Shown here piece by piece: positions 56,162 through 64,000 of a DNA stretch of 64,000 nt. This stretch comes from Corylus avellana. Taxonomy: Eukaryota > Streptophyta > Magnoliopsida > Fagales > Betulaceae. The number at the start of each line of letters is the position of its first letter. Position 1 is the stretch's first letter. A program made the position numbers and the translations under genes. The notes below the pieces were generated by a model, which was not told where the DNA came from, made no database searches, and saw only the letters and a program-made list of their open reading frames with translations. The DNA lies in NCBI RefSeq assembly GCF_901000735.1, contig NC_081545.1, positions 29,727,513-29,791,512 on the forward strand. The letters are read 5' to 3'.

Positions 56162-57706
56162 ATGGGTGCTCTTGATTACCTCTCCAACTTTTGCACTGTC
56201 ACCAGCACAAGGAGCAAGCGCAAAGCAATGCAGGTACTCATCAATATATTATCGCCAATTAGATAACCCTTTCATACTTAGATAATATACTCTGCTCGCG
56301 GTTCTCTCTCTCTCTCTCTCTCTCTCTCTGTTGCACTGTTATGTTTTGTTCTGTGATCCTGTTTCTTAAACTTTAAGGATGGTTTATGTTCTCTTTCCCA
56401 GACAGTGGAGATCAAAGTCAAAATGGACTGTGATGGCTGTGAAAGGAGAGTTAAAAATGCTGTTACCAACATGAAAGGTTACATTCTGAAGCTCTCTCTC
56501 TCTCTCTGTGTTTTAGCTTTGTTTTGTCCCCTGCATTGCAATTCCCTGACATGTCACATGAAGCACCCGTGAAATAAAGGGATACATCATACATATAGCA
56601 GCTGCGTTTATAAGAAAAACAAATTATCCACAAACATAAAATAAATAAAAAAACGGAAACAAATGATCTTTGTGAACCTCTGAAAACCCATCATCAATAA
56701 TTCAATATTAAACTTTTACATGTTTTCTTTTTTCGTTGTAATTAGTTATGACAGCTGACAGTTAAGCAGACAATAGACTGCAAAACAAGGTCTCGGCTCC
56801 CGTCCGTTACAAAACCTCCGTTGTTACCCCTTTTTTGTCTAACGTATGACACTTGGGGAACTGAAAAATCCTAGAGTAGATACACAGTTCCTTTTCTTCT
56901 TTTTTTTTTTTTAATTTTTTATTATAACCGGGTTACAAGCGGCTTTGTCTCGTCTAGATCCCGACACCATACAGAGCATCTCCTCCATACGAGTCAAATA
57001 AAATTCGAGCTTTTGCCACAGACGTGTCCAAAACATCATTTGCACTCAAGGGGTCGAGTTCTTGTTTTGCAAGTTGGTTTAAGTGGTTCTCTGGCTTTCT
57101 CTTTCTTGGTCATAGAGTTGTCATAGTAGTAGGACTGTTGTGTTAAAGTAATGATTAAATAATTAAATTTATCTCTTCCGATTAGCTTAAACATTTGAAA
57201 TAATTGGTAATTTAACATGTTGGTGTCGTACATCTGTCAAAATTAACACACGCATACACACTCTCTTTTTGGTTTAAATTTCTTTAAGTCTAGCTCCTTT
57301 CTTTTCAAGCAAAAAAGGGTGCATGGGGAACAACCAAATATATATGTATATTTGAGTATTTTGTTTTGTGGGTAAATTTATTTAATCAATTGTAGCTCTA
57401 AAATTGCATTTAGGTGTAAAATCTGTGGAGGTGAACCGAAAGCAACACCGGGTAACAGTGAGTGGTTATGTTGAACCAAACAAGGTGTTGAAGAGAGTGA
57501 AGAGTACAGGGAAGAGAGCTGAATTTTGGCCTTATATCCCACAACATCTGGTACACTATCCTTATGCTTCTGGAACCTACGACAGAAGGGCACCATCCGG
57601 CTTCGTTCGAAACGTTGTGCAACCTTTTCCGGCCTCAAATGCACCCGAGGACAACATTGTCTCACTCTTCAGTGATGATAATGTGAACGCATGTTCCATC
57701 ATGTAA
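56162..57706 (+). CDS. Heavy-metal-associated isoprenylated plant protein (HIPP)
   Basis: Three exons, 56162-56233, 56402-56477 and 57414-57706, GT-AG and in phase, 146 residues. One HMA domain spans residues 25-90: VEIKVKMDCDGCERRVKNAV with the metal-binding pair Cys34 and Cys37, then GVKSVEVNRKQHRVTVSGYV and VLKRVKSTGKRAEFWPYIPQ. The protein ends CSIM, a CaaX box whose Cys143 is predicted to be farnesylated (Met at the last position), which would anchor it to membranes. HIPPs bind Cu, Zn or Cd and act in metal handling and stress responses. The MGALDYLSNFC N-terminus and FWPYIP motif match the single-HMA group around Arabidopsis HIPP20-27. Complete and likely functional. Confidence 0.95.
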
Positions 57707-57829
57707 ATATGTTACTGAAAACGAACGATGTGGTTCTTCTAGACAAGAACCTTGTAACATTTTCTCCCATGTATGAATGTGACATGCAGCAATGATACAT
57801 GACCATGTATTTTGTGACTATAGGTATAT

Positions 57830-58250
57830 ATAAATGTGTGTGATTTCATTCTTTGGGAGCTTAACTATGTACTTTAGAAATCTCTACATTCAAAATTTTG
57901 GTAGAATCAAACGGTATACATAGTGCCACATCATTGAAAATTTTGATAAAATGTATCAAGTAAAGTGTTACAATCTGTTATTAAGACGTTAGGATCATGT
58001 CATGTAGTACTATTGTATGTAAACTATTTGTCGTTTCCTCAAAGTAGGACGGGAGTGTTACAATATGAATCGTCATCAACCCGCCCAATTAAACTATCCC
58101 GAGTTGTTGCAGGTTTGATGGAAGGGATGATGTTCCATTGGAATATATATAAGATTGATTATAGTTCCTTACCACAGAAAGATGGAATAATGATTAAAAT
58201 GGCTGTTAATTAATTTCAACTGGATGGCATTCCGCTAAGGACAAAAATTT
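57830..58250. other. 3' flank of HIPP and intergenic, no gene seen
   Basis: HIPP 3' UTR, then non-coding sequence. A 57901-57960 stretch (GTAGAATCAAACGGTATACA, GTGCCACATCATTGAAAATT) recalls the possible MITE at 55263-55360. Confidence 0.4.
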
Positions 58251-58252
58251 TC

Positions 58253-58914
58253 GAAATATCTTCCAACCCATTTAAAATGGACAAGGAACCTCTCCGGTCC
58301 ACTTTGAACTAGAGAGGATCCAGTTAATGGCTAGGATCTCTCCTTAGAGATCCTAAGGCCATCAACTTGCCACATGACACATTAAAAAAAATAATACTAT
58401 TTTATTATTTTATGTTTAAAAATAAATAAAAAACAAAATCATAAAAAATTAAAAACAAATATAAAAAAAAAAGAAGGGTGGCTGGCCACCCATGTTGGCC
58501 ACAGGGGGTGGCCGGCCACCACATTTTGGGGCATGGGGGTGGCGACGCCACCCCCATGGGCCGGTTGGGGGTGGCCGAAGCCACCCTTCTTCTTTTTTAT
58601 ATTTGTTTTTAATTTTTTATTATTTTGTTTTTTATATATTTTTAAAAATAAAATAGTATTATTTTTTTTTAATGTGCCATGTGGCAAGTTGATGGCCTTA
58701 GGATCTCTAACATCAACTGGATTCTCTCCAGTTCAAAGTGGACTGGAGAGGATCCTTGTCCATTTAAAATAGTGACAATTCTATAAACATTTAAAAGGCA
58801 CAATAAATTCTTAAAGTCATTAATACCATTTTACTAACTTAGACTATATTTAATGTGCTTTTTAAATGTTTATAGACACTTGACACTATTTTAAATAGGT
58901 TAGAGAATATTTCC
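58253..58914. mobile_element. Outer palindromic MITE, split by a younger element
   Basis: Outside the insertion at 58279-58761, the two sides pair. The left half, read across the insertion, is GAAATATCTTCCAACCC, ATTTAAAATAGTGACAATTC, TATAAACATTTAAAAGGCAC. The reverse complement of 58840-58914 is GGAAATATTCTCTAACCT, ATTTAAAATAGTGTCAAGTG, TCTATAAACATTTAAAAAGC. Arms are about 75 bases with a short loop near 58820. Only the reading that removes the inner element gives a continuous arm. Confidence 0.65.
58279..58761. mobile_element. Mutator-like foldback MITE with long inverted arms
   Basis: Flanked by ATTTAAAAT on both sides (58270-58278 and 58762-58770), a perfect 9-bp target duplication as made by Mutator-like transposases. 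The 483 bp are nearly all one inverted repeat: the left arm has GGACAAGGAACCTCTCC, GTCCACTTTGAACT, GAGATCCTAAGGCCATCAAC and TTGCCACATGACACATT. The right arm repeats these in reverse complement. The middle is GC-rich and hairpin-forming (GGGTGGC, GGCCGGCC, GGGGGTGGCG, CGCCACCCCC). Non-coding. Confidence 0.9.
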
Positions 58915-61800
58915 TTCAAACTGCTGGCTTCAGCTAATATAATGATAATTACTGCCAGACATGTATACCTATATTATAATGCCTTGTTGGAATATTTAAA
59001 GCAACATTCCAAGGGACCCCATTCATGTAACAACAATACTTACAATTTAAGCTAAAATGTACGTTGATTAGCTAGGAGGGGGCCGTTTGTTAGAATCGTG
59101 AACATATGCGGAGAGTTGGAAGTTGCTTGGCCTTGTACACAAATTAATGGATGGTTTGCAGTCGATTCGGCCCTTTCATCATTGAGCTTCGTCAACGAGG
59201 GTTGCCGGCCGGCCAGATTCTGTCTATCAATCCCCTCACTTTCTCCATCAAATCCAACCACCAATATCCAATGGGTCATCATACATACCCTACTTATAAG
59301 TGCCTCATCTTTGAATCGATCGGGATTGGGCCAGACCGTAGGTCTCCTTCCATAAAGACCCCCACTGAACAATTGGAGTCAAGTGTGGATCGCGCGATAT
59401 ATTTTCCATCCAAATTAATAGAAAATAATGGTGGGGGCGTTAGAGGCAAAGTGAAAATTACTAGTACTTTAAAGTTTAAGGGTGATTGCAAATACGAGTT
59501 AGTGCGAGGGGCATGTACAATTTCCCGTTTGTAATATATTATATTATATATGCTAATTAAGCTTTAAGAAGTGCATGTTGCAACTATATAAATGTCGACC
59601 TAATTGTATTCATTCCCATCTGTTTTGTATAATGAATTTTCTATTACAAATTTTCTCCCGTAAAACCTGGTGGTGATCAAAGAAGAATCCTCATTTTTCA
59701 ACGCCATATCCCTAAGTTCTGGCTTTAACGTTAATGGCATGACGTAGCACTCAATTTCAAAATGATGGTCGTGACTTTGATCTGGATTTGATCTTATTTC
59801 CAACGTCTTATTTACGTGTTATTTTTCATACTCATTTCATACGGATTAACGTAACGTTTTTTTTTAAGTGACATTAGTAAGTATAAAATAAATGTATTAA
59901 TAGGTAGGAAGATGGAGTAGCTAATTACTTGTATGAAGGGGCAATAAGAAACCAACCTTCCATACCCCAATAATGCCAAACGGCGCCGCTGGGATGATAA
60001 AATTTATAAATTAGTAGTTAATTAAGCAAACCATATCTTTGAGGCATGTCGGCGCCAGGCTTGATTAGAAAATAATAATGAAGAGACAGATTGATTGGTT
60101 AATTAATTAATGATTTATCCACCTAAGGCCAAAAGAGGGATATATAATGATGATTACTGGGAGTGGGAGCACCACCCTTGGCCTGGAGTTTTTTTTTTGA
60201 AACTTAATTGTATTAAATGAGTGAGCTTTTGGGCCTTTTCAGCAATCTTTGGTGCTTTCATTCACATCAAAATGCATCCATTACTCCAACATCCTATTAT
60301 TTTAATTGCAATTTGTGGTATTTTTTTTATGTTGTTGGGATTCTAACCCACTGAGTTAGATTTTTTTTTCTTTATCGATCTATCACCAATTTAATTTAAT
60401 TAGCCAAAGCAAGCATTACCGTCAGATCAGTCCGATTTGGGGAATTTCTTTGACCAAAAGTCAAGAACTTGGACAAGAAAGTCAACGTGATTGGACACAG
60501 ACAGATCAACAAAATTCGACAGTAAAGGAGATACCAATCCATATGACAAACAAATGGTAACTCTCGGACCATCTACTGCAAAGAGCCTTTAAGATTAAAA
60601 TGGTATTAATAAAAGTAAAATACCTCACTTTAAATTGAGTGATTCGCCTAGGAATATTAGATGTAAAAGCTTCTTCAATCAAATCTTTTTCATTCACTTA
60701 AACTATGGATATCTTATTAATCTTAAAAGTATCAAAAATAGCATAATAAAGAGAGAATTTTCTAAAATATTATTCAATAATGATAACTTGATTTGCCCAA
60801 TGGTTACATGTGATGTGTAGTATTAGAATAGTTTTCTAGTGTCAAACGTCGGATCAATTCATACCTGTAAAAGATAAAGGATGTAAGCACTAGCTAGAGC
60901 TTGTTAGTGGGTGCCGACGGAAGATAGCTCTAATGCTTAGGTCAGTATAGTGTTTGTGAATGAAATGTGTTTGTGAATGAAATATAAATGTGTTTAATCC
61001 GAGTTTTGAGTTTGAGGCCAACATTTATTGGTTTATAATTAATATTATAGATATAACTTCTTTCCCACCATGTTCTAGCATGATCGTGGAGTTTCCTCTC
61101 ATGATGATTTAGGTTTACGCATCTCATATCCCCTAAATTTAAGAGTGTGACTTGGCATACACTTTTTTGATATCGGAGCGGATCCTCAGTTACGCGTAGC
61201 ATAATAAAACCGAGTCTCGGAGCCTGTATTTTTGTCTACTAACCGATTTTGGACCTCCGCGGATGTGTTTTGTGGGGCCATGTGACTTTGTTGGCCTAAT
61301 AGTTGACAAATCTCTTTGCACTTAACGAGAAAGAAGTTAAATTATTATAAAGCTTTGGATACATTCGTTGCAATTTGAACGCAATGATTTGAACCATCCA
61401 ATATGTAGAATCCATTTGAATCTCACATGACTTGTGAAATTGTGATTGCAGACAATATCTTATGTCTCTCAATAAAGTGGATGCCGTGGATCCTTTATTT
61501 CCTCCCTATGATTTGAAGATGGGGGAATATAATAGAGTGCTTAATTCAATTCTCGAATCCCAAAAGTGTAAAACCTTCCCAATGATTTAGGCCAACATAC
61601 TTTTGCTCGTGGCCTTTGGCCCACCGAAAGTGCAATTGCCCTGGAACCAAACTTCCTACAAATTCAAAAGAATGCGTAAATGGAAGAAATCATTGGCTTC
61701 TTTTCATTTGAGTAGTATGGTGAAAGAAACAAGTTTGTTTTACATCCATCCAGCTAATATATACTTTAACTGTCTCTTCGTCATAAAGATGAAGTGGAAC
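58915..61800. other. 2.9-kb intergenic stretch, no gene seen
   Basis: I found no supported gene, RNA gene or defined element here. Open frames at 59052-59534 overlap on both strands without family character. T-runs occur at about 59859, 60190 and 60361. Confidence 0.5.
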
Positions 61801-61978
61801 CAGGGCCGGCTCAAAGGCTAGGCGACTCAGGTGTCTGCCTAGAGCTCCTGAATTAATAAGGCTAAAAAAAAAAAAAAATTGGTCCAAAAAATTTTTTTAA
61901 TAATTTTTTTTTTTTTTTGGGTTAATTTAAGGCCCAATTTTTTTTAGTAAGGCCCCATAAAACATTGAGCTGGCCCTG
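61801..61978. mobile_element. hAT-type MITE with perfect 8-bp target duplication
   Basis: Termini CAGGGCCGGCTCAA and (reverse complement of the right end) CAGGGCCAGCTCAA match at 13 of 14. AGTGGAAC flanks both sides (61793-61800 and 61979-61986). An 8-bp duplication with CAGGG termini is typical of hAT elements. The 178-bp interior is AT-rich with poly-A and poly-T stretches and non-coding. Confidence 0.92.
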
Positions 61979-63262
61979 AGTGGAACGCCTGCAATCTCAT
62001 AACTGGGTGGGTGTGATTCTCATTGACTTTCCCAGACGAAGAGAAAAGTCATTTTGAGAAACGATTAATTATAAGAGTATTTGGACCTATATATATATAA
62101 CCACCGAAATAAACAGATTCCGTAGTAAAATTCAAATACAAGACACTGTGATAACATAACTCTTACACCTCTTATGTCTTATGCAGGCTGCAGCCAAACA
62201 AGTCCTTACTATGATGATAGTAATTCCTCGGTTATTTCTATTGGCATATTAAGTATCTATGAAAATGACTGTTACCAATTTTTTTTTCTGACTGCATTCT
62301 TGGATTCTCTTCTTCTTATTTATAATTTGTCCATTTGATTTGACAGGGACATGGATCCCTCTCTTCCTAGTAATTTTCTCCCTTATTATTTATTTTTTTA
62401 AAATAAAAAAAAAAGAAAAGAAATAGAAAAAGAAAAAAGAAGATGAAGAAGAATACTCATTGATGAAGAGTCAAATAAAAAGGGAAAGGCCATTGTGGAA
62501 TTCTCCCTAGGTCATTTAACTAAGTAAAATTTTTACGTGTGGAGACTGTTGTACATTTTTTCCAGGTTTAAGGTTGCCTAATTACATGCAAAAAATGGAA
62601 ACATATAAAAATTAATTAAATAAGCATAGTGGCCACTTGACCGTTGATGGTGATGATCCCCCTGGTGATTGCTAATCTGTCGAGCAACCCCACGGTGGTT
62701 GTAAGGACCATTTGCGGCTCCGTGTTGGTTGCTAGGGTCGTCTAACCACCCTACAGTCACCTATAGATTCGTCTAGCACCCTCTCCCCTTCAAATCCTCT
62801 GTGTTGGCCACTAGATCTATCTAGTGGCCCCACATTAGTTGCAAAACCCACGTGTGGGTTCCGCATTAGCTACATCACAATGACTGTTAGAATTATCTGG
62901 CGCGGTCACTTTAGTGGCTACTGCCAGGTAGCCACCACTACATAATGTAAACTCTAAAAAAATTATTTTGGAAAATACTCTTTATTTTGGTTTTTTGTTT
63001 TTGTTTTTGTTTTTGTTTTTTTTTTTTGTTTTTAAGAAACACTACTCAAAATTTATTAAACGTATTTTCTTTCTTGGACGTCACTTTTTTTTTTTCTCCA
63101 AATGTGACCCCATCAAATTAATTCTTAATTTTTGCCCTTTTCAAAATATAAAATTTTAAACGCTTCTCAAAACTTTACATTATGGTCTCCTACGGTAACT
63201 AACAAACTGTTAGGACACCCTTCTTTGATATTCACCCCCAAAGTTTAATATCCCTCAAGATG
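61979..63262. other. Intergenic, no gene seen
   Basis: The stretch 62630-62940 is a degenerate repetitive block of words such as GTTGGCCACTAG, GTGGCCAC, GTGGTTGC and TCTAGTGGCC. It contrasts with the AT-rich surroundings but has no convincing frame or tandem period. Poly-T tracts lie at 62990-63032 and 63087-63097. Confidence 0.5.
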
Positions 63263-63270
63263 GATATACA

Positions 63271-63573
63271 TAGGCCGGGGCAAACTCACCGCCTACCGAC
63301 TTTCAAATACCTACCGACTGATAGCCGATCGATTTCTATCGACAAAGATTAACCAATGGGTGGTAGGCAATTTTTTTTTTTTTTTTCGACAAATTCGGTT
63401 GGCGAAATAAAATTTGTTAACTGAACAGACTTTACCAACCGACTTCGCCGATAATTTTCAATTTTTTCACATACCGACTTTACCGACTGCCTATCGGTGT
63501 CGGGACAAAAATTTGGCAGAATAAGTCAGTAAAATTTTCAACTTTACCGATATTTTGGCGACGCCCAACCCTG
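63271..63573. mobile_element. hAT-type MITE with ACCGACTT subterminal repeats
   Basis: GATATACA flanks both sides (63263-63270 and 63574-63581), a perfect 8-bp duplication. Termini TAGGCCGGGGC and CAGGGTTGGGC (reverse complement of the right end) match at 7 of 11. The interior is rich in short TACCGACTT/CCGACTG/ATCGAC motifs in both orientations, the subterminal motif pattern of hAT elements. Non-coding. Confidence 0.8.
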
Positions 63574-63581
63574 GATATACA

Positions 63582-64000
63582 GATGCACGTAACAGACATG
63601 TGAAAACTGTTACAAACATGTTTTTGAACTTTTCAGAACATGTAAAAAAAATTTGTGTTAACATAGTACAAATTAAATCCAAAACGCCATCCTGTCCCTA
63701 CAAATGCCATTTGATTATTTTCGTGTCTGTTTCTTAAGGTGCATAATTCATATCACGTCTAAGTTAGGGCTGAACCTTGGCCAAATCCAAAGAAATTTCA
63801 GTCAATTTTGCACTAGCTAGTTCAAGGGAAGCAGCATCCTCAAGACTGAAAACTATTTCAGTTGCTTCGTTCAAGCCTTCAAGGACCACACCCCCTCCCC
63901 CCCCCCAAAAAAGAGTACATTGGTCAAACTAGCAAATCAAATCAAGGAATATTTGAGTTGGGACCAAGGAAGCAACCGAACTGGACTTTGTCTAAACCAT
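63582..64000. other. Intergenic to window end, no gene seen
   Basis: Non-coding as far as I can see. A C-run at about 63890-63906 is followed by an A-run. Confidence 0.5.

Noticed and set aside
57378..57665. 95-residue minus-strand frame over the HIPP last exon
   Set aside because: Shadow of the HIPP exon, which has a domain, a CaaX end and correct splicing.
59052..59534. Overlapping frames on both strands in the region after HIPP
   Set aside because: No recognisable motif, no splice context, and the frames contradict each other.
1..64000. tRNA or rRNA genes and CRISPR arrays
   Set aside because: None recognised by eye; the tRNA-like boxes found belong to SINEs. The regular repeats at 85-612 are CACTA subterminal palindromes, not spacer arrays.

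Overview
This window is nuclear DNA of a dicot plant. The evidence is intron-rich genes with GT-AG junctions and conserved codon phase, AT-rich introns, plastid-targeted housekeeping genes and a dense load of small transposons. A nuclear gene for plastid-type ribosomal protein L22 narrows the field to rosids: independent nuclear transfers of rpl22 are known in legumes, in Castanea (Fagaceae) and in Prunus. A woody rosid, perhaps Fagales, is my best guess; the sequence alone does not settle it.

Layout. 1-650: a short CACTA-type element packed with palindromic TGACGTG/CACGTCA boxes. 1.7-7.7 kb: three minus-strand single-exon copies of one unrecognised plant gene family; copies 1 and 2 sit in a visible tandem duplication with two related MITEs between them. 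8.4-12.9 kb: a solo LTR, a two-exon Cys/His-rich plastid protein gene (minus), then a duplicate of that gene rebuilt into nuclear RPL22: its exon 1 now encodes the leader, an L22 exon lies where its intron was, and its old exon 2 survives as a relic. 14.1-22 kb: EAF (RNA polymerase II elongation cofactor), whose exons 2-4 occur twice on either side of a run of exactly 100 N, most likely an assembly duplication of two haplotypes. 23.2-30.9 kb: plastid CLPP3, with a complete TRIM retrotransposon and LINE debris in its second intron. 32.8-37.1 kb: a SINA-like RING E3 ligase. 38.7-45.5 kb: an HMG-box plus plant-mobile-domain-like gene whose last exon joins in frame to a RING-less SINA C-terminus. 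46.9-53.0 kb: organellar methionyl-tRNA formyltransferase. 56.2-57.7 kb: a HIPP metallochaperone-like protein. 57.7-64 kb: no gene seen, but three MITEs with exact target-site duplications.

There is no operon-like organisation. Three or four genes serve the organelles (RPL22, the Cys/His protein, CLPP3, FMT). The most notable observations are the RPL22 gene built inside a duplicated neighbour, the HMG/PMD/SINA chimera and the probable false duplication at the gap. Exon boundaries were set by eye from GT-AG sites, phase and family conservation; no search or transcript data were available.
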